A DNA stretch of 64,000 nt, from the NCBI RefSeq assembly GCF_900157365.1, contig NZ_FUEZ01000004.1, positions 3,812,966 through 3,876,965 of the forward strand, read 5' to 3'. Positions 53,635-62,916 of the stretch are shown here, in pieces. A model generated the notes under the pieces. It saw nothing but the letters and a program-made list of their open reading frames with translations. It did not search any database and was not told the DNA's origin. Position 1 is the stretch's first letter, and every line of letters starts with the position of its first letter. A program made the translations under genes and the position numbers. Source of the stretch: Mycobacterium numidiamassiliense (GTDB lineage Bacteria; Actinomycetota; Actinomycetes; Mycobacteriales; Mycobacteriaceae).

Positions 53635-56553
53635 ATGAGCACCACCGAACGCCCTTCGCGCCCCTTCGTTGCGAGGACGGTACGCAGCCTTTCGGTCTTC
53701 GTCATCCTCGGTTGGGTCGCGTTTACCCTGCTGGTGACTTTCGCCGTGCCACGGCTGGAGGTGGTCGGGGCGCAGCATTCCGTGCCCCTGGCTCCGCAAG
53801 ATGCACCGGCTGTCCAGGCCATGGAGCACATGGGCAAGGTCTTCAAAGAATCCAATTCCGACAGTTTCGCGATGCTTGTTCTGGAGGGGCAGCAACCGCT
53901 CGGAGACGAAGCGCACGCATACTACAACCGGCTGATTCGCGCATTACGGGCCGACAATAAGCACGTCGAACACGTGCAAGACCTCTGGTCCGATCGACTC
54001 ACCGCGGCGGGCGCGCAGAGCCCGGACGGCAAGGCCGCGTACGTGCAGTTGAATTTGGCGGGTAATCAAGGCACAACTCTGGGCCAGGATTCGGTGGCAT
54101 CGGTCCGCAGTATCATCGCGCATACCCCGCCGCCCCCGGGTATTAAAGCGTATGTCACTGGCCCGTCCGCACTGCTGTCGGATATGCAAAGTGCGGGCGA
54201 CAACTCCATTCTGAAAATCACCGCAATAGGCGCCTTAATCATCTTCCTGGTGCTACTTGTGGTTTACCGGTCGGTCGCCACCGTAATTCTGTTATTGCTC
54301 ACGGTGGCGACGGAAGTATTTGCGGCACGCGGAATCGTCGCATTTCTCGGCGATCATAATCTGGTCGGCCTCTCGACATTTGCCACCAACCTGCTGGTCG
54401 CCCTCGCAATGGCAGCCGGAACCGACTACGGGATCTTCTTCTTCGGCCGGTATCAAGAGGCGCGTCAGGCAGGCGAGGACCGGGAAGCGGCCTACTACAC
54501 CACCTACCGCAGCGTCTCCCCCGTGGTCTTGGGTTCCGGTTTGACGATCGCCGGTGCGATGCTGTGCCTGAGTTTTACCCGGATGCCCATCTTCCAGACC
54601 GTCGGCGTGCCGTGCGCCGTGGGCATGTTCGCCTCGGTGCTCATAGCGCTGACTTTGGCCCCGGCGGTTCTCACCCTCGGAAGTGGCTTCGGTCTACTCG
54701 ATCCCAGGCGCAGGATCACGGTTCGTGGATGGCGGCGGGTCGGCACGGCGATTGTCCGGTGGCCAGCGCCCATTTTGGCGGCCAGCTCCGCGATCGCACT
54801 GGTCGGAATCGCGACATTGCCGGGTTATAAGACGAGCTACAACGACCGTCTCTACATGCCCAAAGACATTCCGGCCAACGTGGGATACGAAGCCGCGGAT
54901 CGTCATTTTTCCCAATCGCGGATGATGCCCGAAATCGTGATGGTTGAAGCAAATCACGATATGCGCAATCCGACGGACTTCCTCGTACTGCATAAAGTGG
55001 CGAAAGCAATTTTCCGGGTTCCTGGAATTTCTCGGGTCGTGGGCATTACCCGCCCCCAGGGCACACCGATTGAACACACCTCGATCCCCTTCCTGCTGAG
55101 CATGCAAAACGCTGGACAGCAGCAAGACATGAGGTACATGCAGGCGCGCGCCGAAGACATGCTCAAGCAAGCCGATATGATGAGGAAAAGCATCACCCTA
55201 ATCAACAACATGTACAACATCACAAAGCAGCTGAATGCAACCGTTCATGACATGGTTGGCAAGACGCATGAATTAACTGAAATGCTGGATGATGTGAATG
55301 GTAATCTTGCGAACTTTATCGATTTCTTCCGGCCAATTGAAAGTTATTTCTACTGGGAAAAGCACTGCTACGATATTCCAATATGCTGGTCGCTGCGGTC
55401 TATATTCGACACCCTGGAAGGCGTCGACACTCTCGATGAGAAACTTCATGACCTGGTGAAGAACCTGGACAAGCTGGATCTGATTCTCCCGCAGATGCTC
55501 GCGCAGTTCCCAGCGATTATCGACAATATGCACGAGACGCTGCAGTTCATGCTGACGAATCACAGCACCATGGCTGGGATGCTGAACCAGATGGACCAAA
55601 CGCAGAACGAAGCGACCGCCCTGGGTCAGGCATTCGACGACGCCAAGAACGACGATTCTTTTTATCTACCTCCGGAGGTTTTCCAAAACCCTGACTTCAA
55701 GAAAGCGATGACGTCGTTCTTTTCTCCCGATGGGAAAGCGGTTCGATTCATCGTCTCGCATCGGGGCGACCCTGCCACGGTCGAGGCCATCGCCCGCATC
55801 GATCAGATCAGGACGGCGGCCGAGGAGGCACTCAAGACGACGCCGTTGGAGGACGCCAAGATCTATGTCGCCGGCAATGCGTCCACTTTTAAGGACTTCC
55901 AGGACGGTTCTGCATACGACCTCTTGATCGCGGGGGTCGGATCACTCTGCCTGATTTTCATCATCATGGTCATCATCACCCGAAGCTTTGTGGCAGCACT
56001 GGTCATCGTGGGCACCGTTGCGATCTCGCTGGGGTCGTCATTTGGGCTATCGGTCCTTGTCTGGCAGTACCTTCTAGGATTCCGATTGCACTGGATGGTG
56101 GTCGCGATGTCGGTGATCGTTCTTTTGGCGGTGGGATCCGACTATAACCTGCTGTTGGTATCCCGAATGAAAGACGAAATAGCCGCCGGAATAAAGACGG
56201 GCATCATCCGGGCAATGGGTGGTACCGGTAAGGTTGTGACGAACGCGGGTCTGGTATTCGCCTTCACCATGATGGCGATGGTGGTCAGCGATTTGCGCAT
56301 CATCGGTCAGGTCGGCACCACGATCGGCTTGGGCCTATTGTTCGACACCTTGGTTGTGCGCTCGTTCATGACTCCGTCCATCGCCGCGTTGCTCGGACGG
56401 TGGTTCTGGTGGCCTCAGACTGTTCGTCCGCGCCCCGCCAGCCAGCTGCTCTGGCCTATCGGGCCGCGTCCGGTGGTGCGGTCTTTGCTGCTTGGAAATG
56501 AGCGCCGCGAAGATGAGGCGCCTACCACCGAAATTCCGCGGGCATCGGTCTAA
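53635..56553 (+). CDS. mmpL4b: MmpL family RND lipid transporter (MmpL4b-like)
   Basis: 972 aa. The frame is open from within mmpL4a, but ATG at 53635 (MSTTERPSRPFVARTVRSLSV) aligns with the N-terminus of MmpL4a and lies 93 bases after its stop. It has the same organisation: AAGTDYGIFFFGRYQEAR, a second loop with HCYDIPICWSLRS and long helices, and AVGSDYNLLLVSRMKDE. It is a tandem paralogue of the preceding gene; the two are most alike in the membrane halves and differ most in the second-loop helices. A paired MmpL4a/MmpL4b is the hallmark of GPL loci, where both are needed. Confidence 0.93.
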   Translation: MSTTERPSRPFVARTVRSLSVFVILGWVAFTLLVTFAVPRLEVVGAQHSVPLAPQDAPAVQAMEHMGKVFKESNSDSFAMLVLEGQQPLGDEAHAYYNRLIRALRADNKHVEHVQDLWSDRLTAAGAQSPDGKAAYVQLNLAGNQGTTLGQDSVASVRSIIAHTPPPPGIKAYVTGPSALLSDMQSAGDNSILKITAIGALIIFLVLLVVYRSVATVILLLLTVATEVFAARGIVAFLGDHNLVGLSTFATNLLVALAMAAGTDYGIFFFGRYQEARQAGEDREAAYYTTYRSVSPVVLGSGLTIAGAMLCLSFTRMPIFQTVGVPCAVGMFASVLIALTLAPAVLTLGSGFGLLDPRRRITVRGWRRVGTAIVRWPAPILAASSAIALVGIATLPGYKTSYNDRLYMPKDIPANVGYEAADRHFSQSRMMPEIVMVEANHDMRNPTDFLVLHKVAKAIFRVPGISRVVGITRPQGTPIEHTSIPFLLSMQNAGQQQDMRYMQARAEDMLKQADMMRKSITLINNMYNITKQLNATVHDMVGKTHELTEMLDDVNGNLANFIDFFRPIESYFYWEKHCYDIPICWSLRSIFDTLEGVDTLDEKLHDLVKNLDKLDLILPQMLAQFPAIIDNMHETLQFMLTNHSTMAGMLNQMDQTQNEATALGQAFDDAKNDDSFYLPPEVFQNPDFKKAMTSFFSPDGKAVRFIVSHRGDPATVEAIARIDQIRTAAEEALKTTPLEDAKIYVAGNASTFKDFQDGSAYDLLIAGVGSLCLIFIIMVIITRSFVAALVIVGTVAISLGSSFGLSVLVWQYLLGFRLHWMVVAMSVIVLLAVGSDYNLLLVSRMKDEIAAGIKTGIIRAMGGTGKVVTNAGLVFAFTMMAMVVSDLRIIGQVGTTIGLGLLFDTLVVRSFMTPSIAALLGRWFWWPQTVRPRPASQLLWPIGPRPVVRSLLLGNERREDEAPTTEIPRASV

Positions 56554-56718
56554 GTTGGCGCTCGCGGTTTGGCGTGAGCTAGCACGCGCCCAAGAGGCGC
56601 CAATGGGAGCATGTTCATCGGACCGCAACGACAGCGCCACACCAGCGAAGGTTTGTGGCATACCCGATAGCGTCAATACCGCCTACATGCGGACATCGAC
56701 CATGGAATACTCCCTACG

Positions 56719-57669
56719 GTGAGTTCACTTGCGGTCGAGGTAAACGGCCTTGCGAAGACGTTCGGGGGGGGCGCGCCCGCGCTTGGTGGCGTGAGCTTTT
56801 CGGTTCCGACCGGAACGGTGTGCGGGCTGCTCGGCCACAATGGCGCCGGCAAGACGACCACCATCAACATCCTCTCCACGCTGATCCGCCCGACTTCGGG
56901 CCATGCCCTCGTTGCCGGGTACGACATCGTCCGCCAACCCGGCCGGGTACGCGCCAGCGTCGGGTTAGCCGGGCAGTCCATCGCAATGGACCTACTGCTC
57001 ACCGGCCGGGAGAATCTGGTGTTGTTCGGCAGGCTGCGCGGCCTCCATCGCCAGCAGGCCAAGGCTCGCGCCGATGAGCTGATCGAACAGTTCGACCTCG
57101 CCGATGCCGCCGACCGGCGTGTGATGACCTATTCCGGAGGCATGCAGCGGCGGGTCGACCTCGCCAGCGCCCTGATGGTGCTGCCGAAAGTGCTCTTCCT
57201 CGACGAGCCGACTGTTGGGCTGGACCCACGCAGCCGTCGCGACGTGTGGGCCCTGATTGGCTCGCTGCGTTTACAGGGCATCACCGTGTTACTGACCACG
57301 CAGTACCTGGAAGAGGCCGACGTGCTGAGCGATTCGATCGTCGTCATCGACCATGGGCAGGTGATCGCCAGCGGCACCGCGGAGGACCTCAAGCGCAGGG
57401 TGGGTACCAGCTATTGCCAGGTGACCCCGGCGAACCCGACCGACCTGCCGCAGGTCGCAGCCGCACTGGCCGGGCTCGACGGAATCGATATTGACACCGA
57501 CACGGGCTCGGTGTCGGTGTTCGCCCCGGATGGGGTGGCCACGCTCGGCGAGGTGTTCCGCCGGGTCGATGCGCTCGGTGTCGAACTCGTCGATATCTCG
57601 CTACGTAAACCCTCGCTCGATGAGGCGTTCCTGCATCTCACCGAACAGCGGACCGTCGCCCGGTCATGA
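56719..57669 (+). CDS. drrA: ABC transporter ATPase, DrrA-like
   Basis: 316 aa. Walker A GHNGAGKTTT (~38-47), Q-loop near SVGLAGQSIAMD, signature YSGGMQRR (~139), Walker B VLFLDEPTVGLD (~160), H-loop replaced by Gln (LLTTQYLEEAD), as in the DrrA family. The C-terminal ~90 residues (from about VGTSYCQV) are the DrrA-type extension. It starts with GTG at 56719 and overlaps drrB by four bases (ATGA). With DrrB and DrrC it forms an ABC-2 type exporter of the kind found in mycobacterial PDIM and GPL loci. Confidence 0.93.
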   Translation: MSSLAVEVNGLAKTFGGGAPALGGVSFSVPTGTVCGLLGHNGAGKTTTINILSTLIRPTSGHALVAGYDIVRQPGRVRASVGLAGQSIAMDLLLTGRENLVLFGRLRGLHRQQAKARADELIEQFDLADAADRRVMTYSGGMQRRVDLASALMVLPKVLFLDEPTVGLDPRSRRDVWALIGSLRLQGITVLLTTQYLEEADVLSDSIVVIDHGQVIASGTAEDLKRRVGTSYCQVTPANPTDLPQVAAALAGLDGIDIDTDTGSVSVFAPDGVATLGEVFRRVDALGVELVDISLRKPSLDEAFLHLTEQRTVARS

Positions 57670-58406
57670 GCGCTCTGGGGGCGCTTACCGAACGTGCGCT
57701 GATGTCCGCGGCGCGCGACGGTGCGCTGGCTATGGAGTTACTATCACCGGTCGCGTATTTGGCGGGCTTCACCGTGGCGCTTCACGGTCTCGTCGACACC
57801 GGCCACATGACTTATGCGCAGTACTTGGTGCCCGCGGTGGTCGTCCAGTCGGTGGTCTTCGTCGCCCTGATCACCGCCGACCGCTCGGCCCGTGATCACC
57901 TGTCGGGGCTGGGCGTGCGGTTGGCGACGCTGCCGATATCCGCAGCAGTCCCCGTTAGCGCTCGCCTGGCGGCCACCCTGGTCCGGGCCGTGCTCGTCCT
58001 TTCGGTGGCGATGGTCGCGGGCTACGCGTTCGGGTTTCGCATGACCGGCGGCTTGGGCTACGCGCTGGCCTTCGTGCTCATGGCGCTGCTGCTGTGCTTG
58101 GCCGTTGGGCTTGGCGCCGACGCGCTGGGATCGAGCACGAGCAGCATCCAGGGGGCCAGTCAGCTACTCGTGGTCCCCCAGTTGCTGCTGTTCATGCTGT
58201 CGACTGGAATCGCTCCCGAGAAAACCTTTCCGGAGTGGTTGCGCCCGTATGTGCGCAACCAGCCAGTGTCACTGGTCTCCGAAACGCTACGCGGCATGGC
58301 CTGCGGGCACGTGGCGCTCGGCAACTTGATGGCCAGCTTGGCTTGGTGTGTGGGGTTGGTGCTTGTCTTCGGCGCAATCACGCTGCGGGCACAGAGGCGG
58401 ACGTAG
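57666..58406 (+). CDS. drrB: ABC-2 type transporter permease, DrrB-like
   Basis: 246 aa with about six hydrophobic segments (for example LSPVAYLAGFTVALHGL, VLVLSVAMVAGYAFG, ALAFVLMALLLCLAVGLG and AWCVGLVLVFGAITL). The ABC-2 signature stretch is QLLVVPQLLLFMLSTGIAPE, followed by FPEWLRPYVRNQPVS. It is the membrane partner of DrrA. Its ATG overlaps the drrA stop, and its TAG overlaps the drrC GTG by one base, so all three are co-translated. Confidence 0.9.
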   Translation: MSALGALTERALMSAARDGALAMELLSPVAYLAGFTVALHGLVDTGHMTYAQYLVPAVVVQSVVFVALITADRSARDHLSGLGVRLATLPISAAVPVSARLAATLVRAVLVLSVAMVAGYAFGFRMTGGLGYALAFVLMALLLCLAVGLGADALGSSTSSIQGASQLLVVPQLLLFMLSTGIAPEKTFPEWLRPYVRNQPVSLVSETLRGMACGHVALGNLMASLAWCVGLVLVFGAITLRAQRRT

Positions 58407-59215
58407 TGACAGTGGCGGACGTAGTTGCACGGCAGCCCAAGACGACAGGCTCGCTGCTGACTCAGAGTTGGGTGCAAGCCGGTCGACTCCTGATCCGGTG
58501 GCGGCGTGACCGAGCGGTGCTGATGGGATCGCTGGTCTTCCCGATCTGTCTGCTGCTCGCCTACGAAGTGGTGCTGGATCAGCAGGTGCACAAGGTCACC
58601 GGCGTCGACAGCATCTACGGCCTGGTCCCGGTGTGCGCGGTGCTGTCCGCACTGTTCGGCTCGCTAGGCAGCGCCGTCGGCATCGCGGTGGAGCGCGAGA
58701 CGGGGATACTTAGTCGTTTGTGGGTGCTGCCAATACATCGGGCGAGCGCGCTCACCGGACGGCTGATGGCTGAGGCCGTGCGGGCCCTCATCGGGACAGT
58801 GCTGATCACCGTGCTCGGGGTCGCCATGGGGCTCCGCTTCGCGCACGGCTGGCTGGCGGCACTGCTGTACATTCTGATCCCGTCGATGCTGGTGGTCGGG
58901 TTTACGGCGGTGGCAATGGCGCTGGCCATCCGAATGAATGGCCGTATTGTCATGACCTGGCTGGCTAGCGTGACCGTCTCGCTGGCGTTCATCAATCCCG
59001 GTACCACGCCGATCGGGATGTTCCCCGACTGGCTACGGCCACTCGTACGCGTCCAACCGATGTCGCCCCCCATTCAGACGATGTGGGCGCTGGCTCACGA
59101 CGGCCCGATCGTCTGGCCTCTGGCAATGACTATCTTGTGGGCGATCGTGCTGCTCGCGGTGTTCATGCCGATCGCGGTGCACGGCTATCGTATTGCCGCA
59201 GAGTCGAGCCCATGA
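58406..59215 (+). CDS. drrC: ABC-2 type transporter permease, DrrC-like
   Basis: 269 aa. The frame is open from inside drrB; I chose GTG at 58406 (VTVADVVARQP), which overlaps the drrB TAG (TAGTG). Six hydrophobic segments are visible (LMGSLVFPICLLLAYE, LVPVCAVLSALFGSLGSAVGI and AMTILWAIVLLAVFMP among them), with FPDWLRPLVRVQPMSPPIQ as the typical loop shared with DrrB. It is the second permease of the lipid exporter and the last gene of the mmp-drr run. Confidence 0.9.
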   Translation: MTVADVVARQPKTTGSLLTQSWVQAGRLLIRWRRDRAVLMGSLVFPICLLLAYEVVLDQQVHKVTGVDSIYGLVPVCAVLSALFGSLGSAVGIAVERETGILSRLWVLPIHRASALTGRLMAEAVRALIGTVLITVLGVAMGLRFAHGWLAALLYILIPSMLVVGFTAVAMALAIRMNGRIVMTWLASVTVSLAFINPGTTPIGMFPDWLRPLVRVQPMSPPIQTMWALAHDGPIVWPLAMTILWAIVLLAVFMPIAVHGYRIAAESSP

Positions 59216-59527
59216 GCAGGTGCTGCATCGCTGTCGGTGCCTGTAGCGGTGAACACCGCCAGATAGAGATCTTTCGTGTTGGCGGTGCCACGCACACCTG
59301 AGTGCTGGGCCATTCCTTGACTTTGGCCTTCATGTCGGACCGGCCACACTTATGGGAACACATGGGCTCAGGGTGTTTAGAGTCCGATGTGCCACACAGA
59401 TTCGAGCGCTGGCTCCCGGCCGGGCGTGAATTAAGTCGGATACCGCAACTTGCCTGACCCGCCGCGGCTATTTCAACGCATGTTGAGCGGATCACCAAGG
59501 CGTAAATATGGTTCCGGCAATGAAAAC
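59216..59527. other. Intergenic region after drrC
   Basis: 312 bases between convergent drrC and the glycosyltransferase. Apart from the hairpin at 59254-59287 I see no gene. The short open frames here have no recognisable domain or ribosome site; the sequence could be a decayed remnant. Confidence 0.5.
59254..59287 (+). terminator. Hairpin after drrC, candidate terminator
   Basis: CACCGCCA (59254-59261) pairs with TGGCGGTG (59280-59287), an 8-bp stem with an 18-base loop, 38 bases past the drrC stop. No U-tract. Confidence 0.4.
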
Positions 59528-60355
59528 CTATCGGCGCCGCAATGGGTTGCCAGGCGGCAGTGGTATTCGCAAAAAACCTGCAAGCCGGATTTCGTGCTGG
59601 ACATTCGCGGAGGAATTCCCCTCATAGGAAACAGATTCTTTTCGCCTCAAGAGCAGTAGCGTTCGGCGACACATTTCTATCGCCGAGGCCCAGAAGAATG
59701 CCGGCAACCGCTTCCTGAACTCCGTGTCAACTTTTGCGCTGACGCCACTCTTGTCGTTGTACCGCGCAATGACAATGTCCATGTACCGCGTGACGAGCGC
59801 CGGATTGGAGAAGCATCGGATGTTAAAGTCCCAGTCGGCCCAGACCGGGTAACGAAGGTTGTAGGGTCCGATGCTGTCGAAAAGCTCGCGGCGATAGAAG
59901 ATCGACTGGTGGCAGATATTCGTCTCAAATAGCAGACGGTCGAGGTCGAAGACGCCGGCATGACGGAACGAGGTCGATTGCATAATCACATCGCCATATA
60001 CCAGATCGCTATGGTCATGTTCGGCGATGAAGGCGGCGACGCGAGCTAGGGTATCTGCTTCATAGAAGGTGTCGTCGGCGCCCAAAAAGAGCACCCAGGT
60101 ACCCGTCGCAAGGCTGGTACCGCGGTTCATGGCGTCGTAGGCACCCCGGTCTGGGCGGGAGTCGAGGATCATGCGCGCACCGAGCTCCGGGGCGACGGTG
60201 TCCGCGATGTCCAGTGTCCCGTCGGTTGAGCCGCCGTCCACCAGGACCAGCTCGAAGTCCGTCCAAGTCTGCTGGACAAGGCTGTCAAGACAATCAGACA
60301 GGGTGGACGCCACGTTCAACGCTGGGACGATGATCGAAAACGTCGGCGCAGTCAT
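59528..60355 (-). CDS. Glycosyltransferase family 2 (Rv1514c-like)
   Basis: 275 aa from ATG at 60355 (MTAPTFSIIVPALNVAS); GTG at 60364 is an alternative. It is a GT-A fold enzyme with nucleotide-sugar motif VLVDGGSTDGTLDIA, the RGAYDAMNRGTSLATG loop, and a metal-binding DxD-like site in FLGADDTFYEAD. The second half carries VWADWDFNIRCF and no membrane helix. It probably transfers a sugar onto a cell-envelope glycan or glycolipid; donor and acceptor cannot be inferred. It lies downstream of the FkbM gene on the same strand, 73 bases apart, likely one unit. Confidence 0.87.
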   Translation of the reverse strand: MTAPTFSIIVPALNVASTLSDCLDSLVQQTWTDFELVLVDGGSTDGTLDIADTVAPELGARMILDSRPDRGAYDAMNRGTSLATGTWVLFLGADDTFYEADTLARVAAFIAEHDHSDLVYGDVIMQSTSFRHAGVFDLDRLLFETNICHQSIFYRRELFDSIGPYNLRYPVWADWDFNIRCFSNPALVTRYMDIVIARYNDKSGVSAKVDTEFRKRLPAFFWASAIEMCRRTLLLLRRKESVSYEGNSSANVQHEIRLAGFLRIPLPPGNPLRRR

Positions 60356-60428
60356 GACGCGCACGACGCTGACTCAAGCACTCGGCTTCGCCCCTCGATC
60401 CCGCCCTCCATCTGATCCGCTGAAGGGT

Positions 60429-61178
60429 TCATGCACTCGCTTCCGGTCGATGGTCCTCACGAAAGAAGACACCGTCGGCCTGCAACATTCGGCCATCGCG
60501 CGGATCAGTGAAACATGGCAGCAATCCCATCAGCGTGAAGCCCAATGAATAAACGAGATCGAGCGCTTCACGAATTAACATGCCGCCTTCGTACAACGGT
60601 AGAAACGACAGCTCGATTTGCATGCCGACACAATAGTCATTCACTGTTGATTTGGCGCCGGCGAGCACTTGCTTCTCGAAGCCTTGGACGTCTATCTTCA
60701 AAAAAGCAACATCGCCCGGCTTTAGAATTTCTGACGCCAACGAGTCGAGACGGCGTACCGGCACTTCTTCGACCCCAACATAGTTCGCCGGCGGAAAGGC
60801 ATCTTGATGACTCTTTAGCATCGGCAAGACAGAACTGCTTTGACCAGCATTCCCGGCGATATTTATCGAAATTGTTTCATCGGCCTCACCCAACGCGCAC
60901 TTTTGGCAATCCCAAAGAGGATCCTTCGACGCTGTGCTTTCCAAAATCGAAAACGGGCCGGATAGCGGCTCGAACGAAACGATACGACCATTAAATCCTG
61001 CTTTGCGCAGGCCAGCAGTGTATTGGCCCGAGTTAGCGCCGACATCAAACACAATATCGACCCGACGTGATTGGAGTTGCTTTACAAAATTGCGCTTCCA
61101 ATCCAGCTCTGAATAGTAACGCGATAAGTCGAGTGCAGCGCTGCGTGGTATCGAACTGGCACGGCGCAATAAATCCAT
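60429..61178 (-). CDS. FkbM family SAM-dependent methyltransferase
   Basis: 249 aa. SAM-binding motif IVFDVGANSGQYTAGL (~40-55), SFEPLSGPF after it, and the FkbM-typical LDSLASEI...VAFLKIDVQGFEKQVLAGA block (~145-175). FkbM enzymes O-methylate sugar hydroxyls; in mycobacteria relatives act on rhamnose or fucose residues of GPLs and LOSs (MtfD and the Rv1513 type). It is paired with the downstream glycosyltransferase, so both probably decorate the same glycan. Confidence 0.88.
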   Translation of the reverse strand: MDLLRRASSIPRSAALDLSRYYSELDWKRNFVKQLQSRRVDIVFDVGANSGQYTAGLRKAGFNGRIVSFEPLSGPFSILESTASKDPLWDCQKCALGEADETISINIAGNAGQSSSVLPMLKSHQDAFPPANYVGVEEVPVRRLDSLASEILKPGDVAFLKIDVQGFEKQVLAGAKSTVNDYCVGMQIELSFLPLYEGGMLIREALDLVYSLGFTLMGLLPCFTDPRDGRMLQADGVFFREDHRPEASA

Positions 61179-61490
61179 TGCGTAACACTAACATGGGAAT
61201 ACCAAGACGGATCGATCAAGGGATTCGGTTAAGCCAAAATGAACGATGACCTGCGCCGACGACTCCGCGATCGAGCGTCGCCAAGCCGATGTCGAGCGTC
61301 AGCCGCAGGCTAGCCAAGTCGCCCGCTCCCTCGTTACACGGACAGTCGCTCGCGCCAAGGCGGGCCCGCTTCGCCCCAGCAAAGCCCGCTCGAGGTTTAC
61401 GCCTGTAGTACGCCCCAACGGAAAACTCGAAAGGCTCACTGCCCGCTCCACCGGAGCGAACAGGAGGGTACTCTGTGTCTCCCGTCCCGG
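61179..61490. other. Intergenic region between FkbM gene and gmd remnant
   Basis: 312 bases. Only shadow-like short frames; no domain, ribosome site or repeat that I can support. The gmd remnant loses homology at about 61530, so this stretch replaced the missing 3' end of gmd. Confidence 0.5.
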
Positions 61491-62242
61491 CTAGCTCATG
61501 TGCGTGGGGCAATGGGCGGTCGAGAACGGCAGCATCCGCCACATTCCTTCGACATACTCGGGTGCGTATCCCCAGTCGCGGATGGCATCGAGGTTGCCCA
61601 AGTAGAGGTCTTCCTCAATACCGGCCTTTGATCCGTGCCACCGCCCGTGTGATCTTCCGGGTCACGAAAGTTTCACCACGCCTTGGTGACTCGTGATTGA
61701 ACAGGATGCCGTTGACCGCGAACATCCCGTAAGCCTCGCGATAATTGCGCGTTACCCAGTACGAGTAGACCTTTGCCGCGCCGTACGGTGAGCGCGGATA
61801 GAACGGTGTCTGCTCGCTCTGAGGCGGCGGCGACGCGCCGAACATCGCTGATGACGACGCCTGATAGAACCGGCAATCCACCTTGGAAAGGCGAACGGCG
61901 TCGAGCAGCCGCATCGATCCCATGCCGGTGGTATCGCCCGTGTGAACGGGTTCGTCGAAGCTGACCCGGACGTGGGACTGCGCCGCGAGGTTGTACACCT
62001 CGTCGGGTTCGATCGTGCTCAGCAAGGTCACCAGGCAGGGTACCGTCGGTGCGGTCGCCGTAGCGCAGGAACAAACGCGCATCTGGTTTATGCGGGTCGA
62101 CGTATAGGTGGTCGACCCGCGACGTGTTGAAGGTCGAAGCTCGACGGATCAGGCCGTGTACTTCGTATCCCTTCGCCAGCAGCAGTGCGGCGAGGTACGA
62201 GCCGTCCTTGCCGGTGATTCCGGTGATCAACGCCCGCTTCAT
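61491..62242 (-). pseudogene. gmd: GDP-mannose 4,6-dehydratase, frameshifted and truncated
   Basis: Starts well (MKRALITGITGKDGSYLA, the NAD-binding TGxxGxxG loop, with GGGGGA before the ATG) and runs to FLRYGDRTDGT. A one-base insertion near 62035 then shifts the frame. The next frame continues the enzyme (VTLLSTIEPDEVYNLAAQS, the YQASSSAMFGASP loop with Ala where Glu is usual, and YGAAKVYSYW with the catalytic Tyr-x3-Lys) to VARIK. An extra A near 61630 shifts it again to GIEEDLYLGNLDAIRDWGY and EYVEGMWRML. Homology stops at ~61530, about two thirds through the protein. Functional Gmd makes GDP-4-keto-6-deoxymannose, precursor of GDP-fucose and related sugars. This copy is dead. Confidence 0.9.
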
Positions 62243-62916
62243 CACATTCCCCCGGCGTCGACGCCTGTACGTCCCCGCCCGTCAGGTATCCCATCGGGGC
62301 CGTCTCACTGCTCACGTTGCTGGATCTGGGGGCCCGTTGTCGACTCATAGTAACCTGCATTGAATATCAAGGTGCTTAACGGCTTCCGCGCCGGCTAAAA
62401 CCTTAATCGGAATTGGGCGCCAAGTTGAGAATCGATGACTAGGTTGACATCTCGCCATTATGAACGCGAAAGATAGTCTGCAGCAGGGATAATCGGCGTG
62501 TTCTATGCTTCGGTATCCAAGATCGGAGTGCGCTTGCCTGAAGCTCGCTACTTGGATTGGTCGAAAACGCCTTCGTCGAAATCCTTTGGCCGCGATGGCA
62601 TCCAGGCACGCGAGCAACGTAATCCCCCGCTTGCCATAGGCCGACGCAGCCGATCTGACCAGTGGCTTGTCTGCGGTTTCAAGATCGATCCGCAACCTCG
62701 CCTCTGCAGTACGCAGAGTCGTGCCCCTGTGGACGAAGCATGGGTTAGACTCCCCCGCATGGCGAATGATTTGGTTCCCGACATGCCCTTGGTGCGCCTT
62801 GGCACTGAATGGTCGATGAGCACTGACCGAGGACTGCTGGAACTCCGAGCGCGCACCGTGGGCGGCAGCGGGCGCGAAGTCTGCAGCAGCCAATAGCCCC
62901 GAACCTGACTCTCACC
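62243..62916. other. Intergenic region without a supportable gene
   Basis: 674 bases. Overlapping open frames on both strands (for example 62345-62893 minus and 62498-62896 plus) have no recognisable domain and no good ribosome site. Base composition falls toward the right end. It may be remnant DNA at the border of an acquired segment. Confidence 0.5.

Noticed and set aside
59163..59498. 111-codon minus-strand frame after drrC
   Set aside because: It overlaps the drrC 3' end, has no recognisable domain and spans a hairpin.
62345..62896. Opposing frames of 182 and 132 codons
   Set aside because: No domain, no ribosome site and mutual overlap on opposite strands; neither can be preferred.
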